Virus record (IMG/VR): IMGVR_UViG_3300004369_000171
Location: 1 to 22,191 of that record
Reading direction: 5' to 3' (one strand)
DNA from: a virus
Length of the DNA: 22,191 nt
Shown here: positions 1-7,328 of the stretch, piece after piece
Numbering within the stretch: position 1 is the stretch's first letter
Layout: each line of letters starts with the position of its first letter
Translations under genes and position numbers: made by a program
The notes under the pieces: model-generated
Told to the model about the DNA's origin: nothing
The model's input: the letters and a program-made list of their open reading frames with translations, nothing else
The model's database searches: none

Positions 1-4
1 TGTA

Positions 5-325
5 ATGGCTAATACATGGAAGCGCCTAGGACAAGTTGTTGCAACGACGACCACGCAAACCGAGGTATATGCGTGTCCGGCTGACACATCATTCATCGGA
101 AAACTGTTCCTTGCTAACCCCACGACGGGCAACGTCAAGGTGCGCGTCGCCCTCATCGGTGACGGCGAAACACTAGCAACCGCCAATTACCTGGCATACG
201 ACTTGTTACTGCCGGGTAACTCGACTATCGAGATCACGGGGGTTGTTGGATCTGGCGGAGATTCGGTGTCTGTATACGCTGACAACGACATCGCGGTGAC
301 GTTGACAGGAGTGGAGATCGCCTGA
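5..325 (+). CDS. small beta-rich structural (tail/fibre-associated) protein, putative
   Basis: This is a 106-aa protein beginning MANTWKRLGQ. It is rich in Thr, Val, Gly and Ala and has no Cys-rich or catalytic motif. The alternating hydrophobic pattern (KVRVALIGDG, STIEITGVV, DIAVTLTGV) suggests a small beta-sandwich, as in virion decoration or fibre-associated proteins. The start overlaps a TAA stop at 3-5 (TAATG), so an upstream gene probably ends here, outside the window. The end overlaps the next start by one base (TGATG). Its place directly before a kelch protein and the baseplate genes argues for a virion protein. The exact role is inferred from context only. Confidence 0.6.
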   Translation: MANTWKRLGQVVATTTTQTEVYACPADTSFIGKLFLANPTTGNVKVRVALIGDGETLATANYLAYDLLLPGNSTIEITGVVGSGGDSVSVYADNDIAVTLTGVEIA

Positions 326-1332
326 TGTCCCGCCTAGTTGGTGACACTTACGATATATCGCTCACCACTTTAAGTGGTGCCTTTGTGCTGAATGGGTCGG
401 TTGGGGCCGGTGGTGCGCTACTCCCAATGACCTGGGTGTCGTCGGCTGGGTCGTCCGAAACAATCGCAGTAACAGACGCTTCTAAATCAGGGCAATCCAT
501 AAGCGCTCCCGGTGCTGTCCACGCGTGCACAAACGAGGCTAACAGATGCCTCGTCGGTTCCAATGGGAGTGGTTTGACTTCCCTGAACTTTAGTGGTGGG
601 TCCTGGTCACAAGGCCCATCAACATTTAATTACGCTACAACCTATGGGTACACCAACGAGATAAATGGAAATATGAGTGTAGTCTATGATTACGCGAACA
701 ATGACACGTACTACGTTGGTGGGTACGGTGGGTTTAGTGGGTACGTACCATCCCTAGTACGCCACAATGGGAGTACAGACACGTTCACTACGCGAGCCTC
801 AATACCCCAGGGACGCGGGTACTCGATGTGTAGTGTTATTAGTTCTAATCGAGTGATATCGGTTGGTGGGGTTACAGGCTCCCCCGACGCCGGGTTTTCG
901 TACTCTTCCTCGACATACATTTACAACATGTCGTCCAACTCGTGGTCATCTGGTGCATCTTACCCAGCAGGTTCGGTATACGGGGGAGCGTGTGTTTGGG
1001 ATGGCGCTGACTATGTGTACGCCATGGGTGGGTATACCAGTGGCAATACCGCCAGTAGCAATGTTTACCGCTACACCATCAGCACAAATTCATGGACGAG
1101 TATCACAGCCATCCCCTTTACTGGGTACTGCACAGGGTTTAGAGGTCCAGACGGTTATCCGTACGTAAATGGAGGCTCAGGGCTGTACAAATACAATGGA
1201 TCGTCCTGGTCTCTAATCACGACCACTGGAATCGGAGTCGCGACAGCCTGTGAGGCTGGTCGTACCTCGTCGGGGGCCGTCTATTGGCCAACCTTCTCGT
1301 CGGGCACGATCACAATAAAGGGGTATGTATGA
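325..1332 (+). CDS. kelch-repeat-like beta-propeller protein, putative tail adhesin
   Basis: This is a 335-aa protein with repeated kelch-type blades. The pattern is an aromatic pair and N-x-W on one strand, then a paired Gly (for example YIYNMSSNSWSSG, then YVYAMGG, then VYRYTISTNSWTS, then YPYVNGG). Four to five degenerate blades are visible between about residues 60 and 330. Tyr, Ser and Gly are very frequent, as in extracellular carbohydrate-binding or adhesion propellers. No signal peptide or membrane segment is seen, which suits a virion protein. It sits between a small structural gene and the baseplate genes, so a receptor-binding or tail-decoration role is inferred. The stop overlaps the next ATG as ATGA. 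Confidence 0.7.
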   Translation: MSRLVGDTYDISLTTLSGAFVLNGSVGAGGALLPMTWVSSAGSSETIAVTDASKSGQSISAPGAVHACTNEANRCLVGSNGSGLTSLNFSGGSWSQGPSTFNYATTYGYTNEINGNMSVVYDYANNDTYYVGGYGGFSGYVPSLVRHNGSTDTFTTRASIPQGRGYSMCSVISSNRVISVGGVTGSPDAGFSYSSSTYIYNMSSNSWSSGASYPAGSVYGGACVWDGADYVYAMGGYTSGNTASSNVYRYTISTNSWTSITAIPFTGYCTGFRGPDGYPYVNGGSGLYKYNGSSWSLITTTGIGVATACEAGRTSSGAVYWPTFSSGTITIKGYV

Positions 1333-1541
1333 GCGACACCTTGACATGGGAACTCCAGGGATTGACCGTCCACATCTTGCGCGGGGACGAAATAGTCCTG
1401 GTGCAAGACCACATCCCCGATGGTAAACCATTTGCGTCTGAGGAGGACGCCTCCAGATGGGCGATGTTGTATGTCGCTATAATGAACGCTGTTAATAACA
1501 CCCCCGTAGAGATCAATGAAATGGGTGTAGTAAACTTGTGA
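1329..1541 (+). CDS. hypothetical protein, 70 aa, possible tail accessory
   Basis: I do not recognise this protein. The start ATG at 1329 overlaps the upstream stop as ATGA. A longer in-frame start at 1284 would lie inside the kelch gene and was not chosen. The protein starts MSDTLTWELQ and has a beta-rich first half (LTVHILRGDEIVLVQDHI). A helical segment follows, with DGKPFASEEDASRWAMLYVAI. Its position between the putative adhesin and the gp25-like gene suggests a small accessory or chaperone of the tail tip, but the sequence does not show this. Confidence 0.6.
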   Translation: MSDTLTWELQGLTVHILRGDEIVLVQDHIPDGKPFASEEDASRWAMLYVAIMNAVNNTPVEINEMGVVNL

Positions 1542-1557
1542 GTGACCGGAGGAAAAC

Positions 1558-1962
1558 ATGAAGGCAATTCGTGTACCATTTTCATTAGAAGGAGGGGGCA
1601 TCGGTGAGACGAGTGACCCTTCGCGTATCGCTGAGCAAAAGATCGTAAATACGATGGTCACAAACAACGGGGAGCGGGTCATGAACCCGAACTATGGGGC
1701 GTCTACTTCTCGGCTTATATTTGATATCTCGTCTTCGCTAGAGTTCTCGGACTTTAAAATTGATGCTTTACAGGAACTAAAGAAGAACATATCTAAAGCA
1801 GATATAATCGATGTGCGAATCAATGATTCGTTTTACAGCCAAGTATCGGAACCCACGACTGCCACAATCACGGTCATCTATCGGTTGCCATTAGGTAGTA
1901 TACAAACAACATCATTTAACATTGCTATCCCAGGTCAGGTGACCGAGGATACGCTGATCTAA
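1558..1962 (+). CDS. baseplate wedge protein, gp25/GPW family
   Basis: The 134-aa length is typical of the T4 gp25 / P2 gpW (lysozyme-like fold) baseplate family, which joins the wedge to the sheath. Family features visible are the N-terminal beta segment, the EQKIVNTMVTNNGERVMNPNYGA stretch in residues ~27-50 (family pattern: I..ll.T..GeR...P.fG), and an amphipathic helix (FSDFKIDALQELKKNI). A C-terminal beta hairpin with an ITVIYRLPLG-like strand follows. The RBS GGAGG lies just upstream of ATG 1558. The next gene is the baseplate-J protein, the normal partner of this family in contractile tails. Confidence 0.88.
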   Translation: MKAIRVPFSLEGGGIGETSDPSRIAEQKIVNTMVTNNGERVMNPNYGASTSRLIFDISSSLEFSDFKIDALQELKKNISKADIIDVRINDSFYSQVSEPTTATITVIYRLPLGSIQTTSFNIAIPGQVTEDTLI

Positions 1963-1970
1963 GGGGCGTC

Positions 1971-3428
1971 ATGGCAACCAACGCAGTATTCGATTTCGCC
2001 TCACGCGACTTTCAAAACATTAAGCAAGACCTACTTGCCCGTGCGTCAGTCACGGTTCCAGAGTGGACCGACCGTGATCCCGCCGACTTTGGCATGGTCC
2101 TCGTCGACCTGTGGGCGTACATGGGCGACATTCTCCACTACTACATCGACCTAGCCGCTCAGGAGGCGTTTGTCGAGACGGCAACCCAGCGCGAAAGCGT
2201 CCTGGCGTACGCCAACTTGTTCGATTACACCCCTAATTACAGAGGTGCTTCTTCTGCCACTCTAACTATCGCTAACTCAGGACTGACGGATTACACACTC
2301 GCGGCCTACACTGAGTTTATCGCTGAGTATGATGGTGTGTTCTACTACTTCTACACCGATCTTGAATACGTCATTCCGGCTGGTGGTAGTCAAAGCGTTG
2401 TTGTGTATGAGGGGGACTTTATTAGTGAGGAAGTCCTCACTACATCTGCTTCAGGGGCTATCAGCCAGCGCTACACCTTGCGTAACGAGAATGTCGTTCC
2501 GTCGTCGGTTCGTGTAGTCGTTTACGAAGATGTAAACAACCCAGACGAGTGGCAACAGGTAGAGAGTCTATACACCGTGGACTCCGGTACCGGAGCGTTC
2601 TCAGTGTACGTCAATGCCAACGACGATGTTGAGGTCGTATTTGGTACCCGTCTTAATGGGCGTATTCCCCCGACCGGTGTTCGTATTATTGCCAGGTATA
2701 GCACGAGTAGCGGAGAAAACGGGAATATACCAGCCAACCTTATTGACACGTTCCGGTCTGCCACTTCGTCTGAAATTACAATCCAGTCATCAACGGCCTC
2801 GACTGGTGGTGTTGACGCTGAATCAATCGCCTCAATGAAGGCATCGATTCAAAGTGTCACTCGCGCACAGGATCGAGCAGTAACCTTGAATGACTACGCG
2901 GATATCGCTTTATCTGTCTCGGGCGTTATGAAGTCCATTGCGTCATACAATTCTGGAACAGCCACCGTGACGGTTCACCCTGTTCCGTACGTGTCGGATT
3001 ACCCAAACTACTCAACTTACTCAATTGCAGTGCCATCAACTATACAGACTGACATTGTGGATTTATTGACTATAAAGACTATGGTTGGTGTTAGCGTTGA
3101 TTGTGCTACCGCTATTACTTTGGATCGGGTTGACATCACAGCAACTGTCAAAGTCGACGACCGTTATGTTGCTCCGTGGGTAGAGGATGATGTCAATCGC
3201 GCCATCAACGAGTTGTTTGCGTTTGATGCGGTGGAACTCGGTAAAGAAATACGCATAGGTGATGTTTACAAAAAGATACTCGCCGTTGAAGGTGTCGAAT
3301 ACGCCGTTATTACCACATTCCAACTCGCTGACTCTGGTGGGACTCCTCTCTCCTCCCTGGACCCAACCCACCTAATACGTAAAGGTGGTGTAACACTAAA
3401 TATTACTGGTGGGGTGAGCACTTCATAA
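1971..3428 (+). CDS. baseplate J-like protein (gpJ / gp6 type)
   Basis: This is a 485-aa baseplate wedge component that joins gp25 and gpI-like proteins in contractile-tail baseplates. The N-terminus has FASRDFQNIKQDLL and WTDRDPADFGMVLVDLWAYM. A helix-rich segment DILHYYIDLAAQEAFVETATQR follows, typical of gpJ-like proteins in phages and contractile injection systems. Central residues 90-250 are beta-rich. At about 270-300, GGVDAESIASMKASI is followed by TRAQDRAVTLNDYADIAL, the family's conserved core (aR..draVT..Dya). The C-terminal domain holds VAPWVEDDVNRAINELF and GKEIRIGDVYKKILAVEGVEY. The stop overlaps the next ATG (TAATG). Confidence 0.92.
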   Translation: MATNAVFDFASRDFQNIKQDLLARASVTVPEWTDRDPADFGMVLVDLWAYMGDILHYYIDLAAQEAFVETATQRESVLAYANLFDYTPNYRGASSATLTIANSGLTDYTLAAYTEFIAEYDGVFYYFYTDLEYVIPAGGSQSVVVYEGDFISEEVLTTSASGAISQRYTLRNENVVPSSVRVVVYEDVNNPDEWQQVESLYTVDSGTGAFSVYVNANDDVEVVFGTRLNGRIPPTGVRIIARYSTSSGENGNIPANLIDTFRSATSSEITIQSSTASTGGVDAESIASMKASIQSVTRAQDRAVTLNDYADIALSVSGVMKSIASYNSGTATVTVHPVPYVSDYPNYSTYSIAVPSTIQTDIVDLLTIKTMVGVSVDCATAITLDRVDITATVKVDDRYVAPWVEDDVNRAINELFAFDAVELGKEIRIGDVYKKILAVEGVEYAVITTFQLADSGGTPLSSLDPTHLIRKGGVTLNITGGVSTS

Positions 3429-5149
3429 TGGCTAGAGCGTCATTTACTCTTCGTAAGTCGACCTCTGAACAGGGGTCGTATCTCCAGTACCCCGTAGGCG
3501 ACCCTTTATTTACAGAGCGTACGGATAATGATAACTACCTAAAAGGTGACCAACTTACGCTTGCCCCTGTTGCCCCCGTGGCGGTTGGTGACGTTATGTA
3601 TCTTGACGCCATCGTTGTTGATTACGACACGGTGATTCTGGATTGGCAAGTGTTTTTAGAGTCAACACTTGGTACCACCCCGGTACCCTACGAGGCTTAT
3701 ATCAACTACGGAAGTAATGGTCCCCCTAAATCGATCAATAAAGGTGAAACCCTGGTATCCACTACTGTATCAGACACCTTTACGCATACCTTAAATGGCT
3801 CTAACCGTTGGGCCTACTACACCTTATTTGTTCGGTATTTGTCTACCGCGGGTGATGATTACTATGAACCCGTAGCAATGGTTAAAGTATTTATTCCCAA
3901 ATATATGGGAAGTACTGAAGACCTATACCAACGTATCCCTGAGTACTACAGATTGTTAGATTCCCGACAAGTAGGACCAGGAGACGAAGAGCCTCTGCAT
4001 AAGTTCCTATCTATCTTTGGCTGGGAATTGGACCGCACGAGGAGTTTGATCGATTACACCATTTCAATGAAAGACCCGCAACTTGCGGATGCTTCGGTTG
4101 TGGATTACCTCGCCAAAGACTTTGGCATTGACCTTTCCACGCAGGAGTTAGGGACTGGGCGTCTTCGTAATTACATCGACGCTATCGGGTATATCAGGCG
4201 AGGTAAGGGAACCCTCGATATTGTCGAGCGGACTTTCAAAGCGATCACTGAGTGTGACGTGGAGTATGACACCACAGCATCTCCTGTGCCAGAGATCCGT
4301 GTGTACGCACAGCGCTCAAACCTAGTTACTGACCCCAGGGTAACCAGTGGGGTTATTGGTAGCATCGATGGTGGGCACCCTTCGACGACTTACGCCGTAG
4401 GATTTGAACTCGATGCTGGGGTCGTGGGTGACCCCCAACTTGATGGTGACTACGATGGTGGTAGCACTCCTACACCCAGTTATTCAGGAATAGGGACATC
4501 TTCAACCTTATTATCTGGAGGTTGGTTAACCTACCCAGACCCCACAGAACCGGGGACCAACATCTTTGAACGCATAGTGGACGATATACTTGTCAAAACA
4601 GGGGATGTGCTCTACTTCTCTTGCCATGCTGACGCCGACGTGCAAGCATTAATTCAAGATGTGTACTTGTACACCTCTGGTGGTTACTCAAGCGGATCGT
4701 CTACGCAAATAACTATCAGCGTGTCAACTGTTATGGTTGGTACTACGACGTATTGGCGTCTAGAAATACCCGATGGTTACCCGTCCTACACTAATGCTGT
4801 TCTAGTAGTGCGTTACAGTGACTCCACAGAATATGGTGCCGAAGACTTTGATTACTTGTTGCTAGAACGAAACCTTATCGATGATTACTTCGATGGGAAT
4901 AGTAATGCTGGCGCATGGATTGTTGACAGCGTTGGAGCAGTATCAGATTATGGGTGGTCTGGAACTGAGAATAACTCTGTATCTGTTTACACTGACAACT
5001 TTCAGAGATTAAAGTACGCCTTTACACGTCTCGTACCGACAGTCCTTCCAGTCACAATGCTAGTCACCACGGGTACTGTTTATAGTAACCAACCTCTGAC
5101 AACAAACTTGAACTACAGTGTTTCATGGAACAACGTACCTGGAGTATGA
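3428..5149 (+). CDS. gpI-like baseplate/tail protein with C-terminal carbohydrate-binding-like region
   Basis: This 573-aa protein has three visible parts. Residues 1-155 are beta-rich. Residues ~155-285 match the P2 gpI-like tail protein type: RIPEYYRLLD, LHKFLSIFGWELDRTRSLID, VDYLAKDFGIDL, then RLRNYIDAIGYIRRGKGTLD and an aromatic strand. Residues ~300-573 form a beta-sandwich-like tail that includes YFDGNSNAGAWIVDS and GWSGTENNSVSVY. A similar YFDG...W.GT...S pattern occurs in many phage tail proteins with carbohydrate-binding-like modules. The gp25-J-I order supports a baseplate role. The C-terminal part may touch the host surface (inference). The end overlaps the next gene. Confidence 0.85.
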   Translation: MARASFTLRKSTSEQGSYLQYPVGDPLFTERTDNDNYLKGDQLTLAPVAPVAVGDVMYLDAIVVDYDTVILDWQVFLESTLGTTPVPYEAYINYGSNGPPKSINKGETLVSTTVSDTFTHTLNGSNRWAYYTLFVRYLSTAGDDYYEPVAMVKVFIPKYMGSTEDLYQRIPEYYRLLDSRQVGPGDEEPLHKFLSIFGWELDRTRSLIDYTISMKDPQLADASVVDYLAKDFGIDLSTQELGTGRLRNYIDAIGYIRRGKGTLDIVERTFKAITECDVEYDTTASPVPEIRVYAQRSNLVTDPRVTSGVIGSIDGGHPSTTYAVGFELDAGVVGDPQLDGDYDGGSTPTPSYSGIGTSSTLLSGGWLTYPDPTEPGTNIFERIVDDILVKTGDVLYFSCHADADVQALIQDVYLYTSGGYSSGSSTQITISVSTVMVGTTTYWRLEIPDGYPSYTNAVLVVRYSDSTEYGAEDFDYLLLERNLIDDYFDGNSNAGAWIVDSVGAVSDYGWSGTENNSVSVYTDNFQRLKYAFTRLVPTVLPVTMLVTTGTVYSNQPLTTNLNYSVSWNNVPGV

Positions 5150-5403
5150 TGAGTCTTCTTCTGGCGTCTCTCGCCCTATATAAAGTCCTACAAGCCTTTG
5201 ACGCTCTTACCCCACGAGAAGCAATGCCGTGGGTCAAAGTAGTCTTAGGGATTGCTCTGGGGTACCCAGCCGCAATTATCGCTGGTGTGTCAAATGTCGC
5301 ACTTGGAGGGTTGGCCGTCGCTACGCTGGCGGGTACGATCCATGCTGTCCTTCGGATGATCACACTCACCGGAGACATGGCTCGTAAGAAGAGCCTTCGG
5401 TAA
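5146..5403 (+). CDS. small membrane protein (possible holin-like)
   Basis: I chose the ATG at 5146, which overlaps the tail-gene stop as ATGA. The next codon at 5149 is also ATG and is better spaced from GGAG at 5141-5144. An upstream ATG at 5125 has no Shine-Dalgarno sequence. The ~85-aa product has a hydrophobic N-terminal segment (SLLLASLALYKVLQAF) and a polar turn TPREAMPW. Two close hydrophobic stretches follow (VVLGIALGYPAAIIAG and VALGGLAVATLAGTIHAVL), and the tail is basic (ARKKSLR). Two or three membrane helices with a charged C-terminus resemble a holin. No lysin gene is adjacent in this window, so a lysis role is only a possibility. Confidence 0.6.
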   Translation: MMSLLLASLALYKVLQAFDALTPREAMPWVKVVLGIALGYPAAIIAGVSNVALGGLAVATLAGTIHAVLRMITLTGDMARKKSLR

Positions 5404-5427
5404 AACCACAACACAAGGAGCATCAAC

Positions 5428-6198
5428 ATGGAGCATTATGGTGTGGTCGGTACAGGTACCGCCCCCAAGAAGGCGATCAATGCATCGCTGGATGACATTG
5501 GCTTAAAGGCGACATACATCATTCCCTGGTACGGACGCGCCCCCAAAGAAAACTCCGGGTTGGAGTGTGTCTACGATTGGGTGACAGAAAACGATGCTAT
5601 GTATAAGGTCGTATCCGCGGCTGGCGCAAAGCCCGTGCATAGGTCCATTGCTGAACGGGCGATAGAGATCATTGAAGTTGACGACGTAGATCTATCCATT
5701 CTCCGTGAACTCAAAGATGTTGCGGGCCTAACGCTGGTTTTGTGGGATGACGAAGACACGTCGCGGTCAACAGATACAGCCATGTCGTCCATCAACTTCA
5801 AACTTCCTACTTTAGAACTGACGAATGGGCTGACCCCCATTATCATTGAGTCCGATACCCCAGCAGTCGTTGAAGTCACAGATAGCACGGTAAACGACAT
5901 GGAAGAATTAGACGTGAGTTCTTTTGACCGCGAAACATTAGAGGTCATGCCAGCGGCCCATGTAAAGAGGTTGGCGCGTAATGCTGGTTACGAAGTTAAG
6001 ACAAAGGAAGAAGCCATCAGTGTAATCCTTGGTGAACCCCTTGAAACCAAGCCCAATGACACGACTGGCACGCTCCCCATCTCTGTTGCCGAGGTGGCCA
6101 TCACCTTTGACAACGGCGATCAGGTGACCTACCGAATTTCTCGTGAGACCATGAGTAAGATTCATCAATTAGTGGTTGACGAATTCGCAGGCATTTGA
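5428..6198 (+). CDS. hypothetical protein with alpha/beta N-terminus and SAP/HeH-like helical segment
   Basis: This is a 256-aa protein whose RBS AAGGAG lies 8 bases before ATG 5428. Residues 1-110 alternate strands and helices: HYGVVGTGTAPKKAI, ATYIIPWYGR, LECVYDWVTENDAMYKVV, GLTLVLWDDED. This suggests a Rossmann-like alpha/beta fold with an N-terminal Gly-rich turn. Residues ~170-205 (DRETLEVMPAAHVKRLARNAGYEVKT, broken over two helices, then EEAISVILG) resemble SAP/HeH-type helix-extension-helix domains that often bind nucleic acid. The end is a short beta-helix unit. It is the last gene before the convergent terminators. The fold calls are by eye and no function is assigned. Confidence 0.65.
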   Translation: MEHYGVVGTGTAPKKAINASLDDIGLKATYIIPWYGRAPKENSGLECVYDWVTENDAMYKVVSAAGAKPVHRSIAERAIEIIEVDDVDLSILRELKDVAGLTLVLWDDEDTSRSTDTAMSSINFKLPTLELTNGLTPIIIESDTPAVVEVTDSTVNDMEELDVSSFDRETLEVMPAAHVKRLARNAGYEVKTKEEAISVILGEPLETKPNDTTGTLPISVAEVAITFDNGDQVTYRISRETMSKIHQLVVDEFAGI

Positions 6199-6207
6199 TA
6201 CTCTCAA

Positions 6208-6231
6208 TGTTGACCCCAATAGGGGTCAACA
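6208..6231. repeat. perfect 10-bp inverted repeat, possible operator or hairpin
   Basis: The arms are TGTTGACCCC (6208-6217) and GGGGTCAACA (6222-6231), a perfect 10-bp inverted repeat with the 4-base loop AATA. It lies 9 bases after the last late-gene stop. No T-run follows on either strand, so a simple intrinsic terminator is not well supported. The GGGGTCA core also occurs in the repeats at 7812-7909. Confidence 0.6.
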
Positions 6232-6244
6232 AGATAAAAAGTGG

Positions 6245-6280
6245 GGTGAGTACCTCCCCCCCCCCTATCGGGTACTCACC
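6245..6280. repeat. perfect 10-bp inverted repeat with C-run in the loop
   Basis: The arms are GGTGAGTACC (6245-6254) and GGTACTCACC (6271-6280), perfectly complementary. They enclose a 16-base loop that contains ten consecutive C residues (6256-6265). It sits between the first inverted repeat and the bidirectional terminator. A factor-binding site or a second transcript-end structure is possible. Confidence 0.6.
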
Positions 6281-6282
6281 AA

Positions 6283-6312
6283 TGAAAAGGCCCCCTCACG
6301 GGGGCCTTTTCA
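6283..6312. terminator. bidirectional intrinsic terminator
   Basis: This is a perfect 13-bp stem (6283-6295 with 6300-6312) with loop TCAC. The stem has a G/C-rich core (GGCCCCC paired with GGGGGCC) and A/T runs at its base: AAAA on the left and TTTT on the right. It can therefore end transcripts from both sides. It lies between convergent operons, the late plus-strand genes ending at 6198 and the minus-strand small-gene operon ending at 6310. The stop codon of the last minus-strand gene is built into the stem base. Confidence 0.9.
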
Positions 6313-6420
6313 CTTGTCGGGTTTCTTAGGAACTTTGACGAGGTTTCCGTCAGAAGATCTGCGGTAACCACGGGGTATTACTCCGGGGCGTTTAACTCTC
6401 ACAACTTTTTTAGACTTCAC
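6310..6420 (-). CDS. very short basic protein, 36 aa
   Basis: I propose a GTG start at 6420-6418 that overlaps the upstream TGA stop as GTGA. A purine-rich AAGAAGAAG lies just before it. The open frame extends further upstream, but there it is a shadow of the neighbouring gene. The product starts VKSKKVVRVKRPGVIPRG (first residue Met when translated) and ends in VKVPKKPDK, with nearly a third Lys/Arg. The TGA stop at 6312-6310 is within the terminator stem, which fits a true last gene of the operon. No function is known. A nucleic-acid-binding or virion-packed role would fit the charge only by inference. Confidence 0.55.
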   Translation of the reverse strand: MKSKKVVRVKRPGVIPRGYRRSSDGNLVKVPKKPDK

Positions 6421-6533
6421 TTCTTCTTCTTGGCCGGGGCCTTTTTGTCGGTGGCCTTCTTTGCGCCCCTTTTGCCCTTGCCATAGCCTGGGGCCTTGGG
6501 GTTGCTGAGTCCGCATCCACATTCCTTGCACAT
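6417..6533 (-). CDS. short Cys/Lys-rich protein, 38 aa
   Basis: The product is MCKECGCGLSNPKAP, then a Lys/Gly-rich tail ending KKAPAKKKK. The ATG at 6533 is preceded by AGGGGG with a 7-base gap. Another ATG at 6539 overlaps the upstream TGA as ATGA and would add MI; I prefer 6533 for ribosome spacing. The CxxCxC cluster at residues 2-7 could bind metal. Short proteins beginning with this Cys cluster and ending in Lys runs occur in other environmental phages. It lies in a run of Lys-rich small genes with 1-4-base overlaps. The function is unknown. Confidence 0.7.
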   Translation of the reverse strand: MCKECGCGLSNPKAPGYGKGKRGAKKATDKKAPAKKKK

Positions 6534-6535
6534 AA

Positions 6536-6781
6536 TCATTCCCCCTTTCGGTACTTCGCAGTTTTCTTGGCGATGCTCTTGGGCTGGTCCACGTACTGCT
6601 TTCCCTTTTTGTTGCCCTCGGCTTTGGCCTTGTTTGTAGCGGCCTTCTCGGCTGGTGACAGTGAATCCCATGCCTTATCAGGAAGGTACCGCTTCTTGCC
6701 TTTCGATGGGGAACCGTCAGACGTACGCCACTCCTGCTTGGTCCAGTTCTCCAAGGACTTTTGAGATTCTTTCTTAGCCAT
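6536..6781 (-). CDS. conserved small Lys-rich phage protein (DUF5872-like)
   Basis: This 81-aa protein starts MAKKESQKSLENWTKQEW. It continues RTSDGSPSKGKKRYLPDKAW, then SLSPAEKAATNKAKAEG and ends PKSIAKKTAKYRKGE. The WTKQ.WRTSDG.PS..KKRYLPD.AW..LSPAEKAATN pattern is a recurrent small protein family in cyanophages and other environmental myoviruses. It is strongly basic, has no membrane segment, and its biochemical function is not established. It overlaps the genes on both sides by one to a few bases, so it is co-translated with its neighbours. Confidence 0.85.
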   Translation of the reverse strand: MAKKESQKSLENWTKQEWRTSDGSPSKGKKRYLPDKAWDSLSPAEKAATNKAKAEGNKKGKQYVDQPKSIAKKTAKYRKGE

Positions 6782-6972
6782 CAGTCCTTGTACCCTCCGC
6801 CAGCATCTTTGTACCGCTTGGCAAGTAGTTGTGCTTTACGGGCTGACCATTCTCCTGGATCGCCACCCTTGGTGCCAGCCTTAATCTCATTGAACAGACG
6901 CTTACGTAATGCTGGCTTAGTGTAGTTACCAGCCTCGTTGACCTTAGATTCGGTCTTCTTCTTAGCGGCCAT
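6781..6972 (-). CDS. conserved small basic phage protein
   Basis: The ATG at 6972 overlaps the upstream TAA as TAATG. A GTG two codons earlier (6978) is less likely. The 63-aa product has ESKVNEAGNYTKPALRKRLF, then NEIKAGTKGGDPGEWSARKA and QLLAKRYKDAGGGYKD. The pattern VN.AGNYTKP..RKRLF..IKAG.KGG.PG.WSARKAQ.LA..Y...GGGY is widespread in phages and some environmental bacteria. Its job is unknown. It is often found, as here, beside the DPRL...GVSG...PKRTP family and the WTKQ family. The net charge is strongly positive. Confidence 0.85.
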   Translation of the reverse strand: MAAKKKTESKVNEAGNYTKPALRKRLFNEIKAGTKGGDPGEWSARKAQLLAKRYKDAGGGYKD

Positions 6973-7274
6973 TACCACTTCACCTTGTCTGCCCAGTAAG
7001 CCGCGGACATCTTGCCCTTCTTGATGTTCTCACCATGACGGGCCTTGAATGAGTCGCGCTTCTTTTTCATGGTTTCAGACTCGCCTTCCTTCGGCTTGCC
7101 CGCAGTCTTTGCGCCCTGCTCACCAAAGCGGATTGTCTTGACCTGGTCACCTTCCTTGGCGACAACAATATGTGACTTAGTCGGATGATTGGGTGTGCGC
7201 TTGGGCTTGTTGTAACCGCTTACGCCAGCCCGCTCAAGACGTGGATCTTTCTTGGATTCCTTTTTATCAGCCAC
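6972..7274 (-). CDS. conserved small phage protein (DPRLERAGVSG...PKRTPNHPTKSH family)
   Basis: This is a 100-aa first gene of the minus-strand operon. It starts with GTG at 7274, preceded by AAGGAG with a 5-base gap. Its sequence holds DPRLERAGVSGYNKPKRTPN, HPTKSHIVVAKEGDQVKTIR, FGEQGAKTAG and KARHGENIKKGKMSAAYWAD. The PNHPTKSH...KTIRFG..GA.TAG core and KARH..NI.KGKMSAAYWADKVKW end are diagnostic of a small family common in cyanophages and other myoviruses, of unknown function. The composition is basic. A candidate -10 (TACAAT) lies about 40 bases upstream on the same strand. Confidence 0.88.
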   Translation of the reverse strand: MADKKESKKDPRLERAGVSGYNKPKRTPNHPTKSHIVVAKEGDQVKTIRFGEQGAKTAGKPKEGESETMKKKRDSFKARHGENIKKGKMSAAYWADKVKW

Positions 7275-7310
7275 GTGTACTCCTTACATAGGTGACTACA
7301 CCAATATGTA

Positions 7311-7316
7311 ATTGTA
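7311..7316 (-). promoter_or_regulatory. candidate -10 element for the minus-strand operon
   Basis: On the minus strand the hexamer TACAAT matches TATAAT at five of six positions, ~37 bases before the GTG at 7274. No convincing -35 is present at the usual distance (CCGACT at 17 bp matches three of six), so the call is tentative. Confidence 0.35.
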
Positions 7317-7328
7317 GCCGAAAACGAA

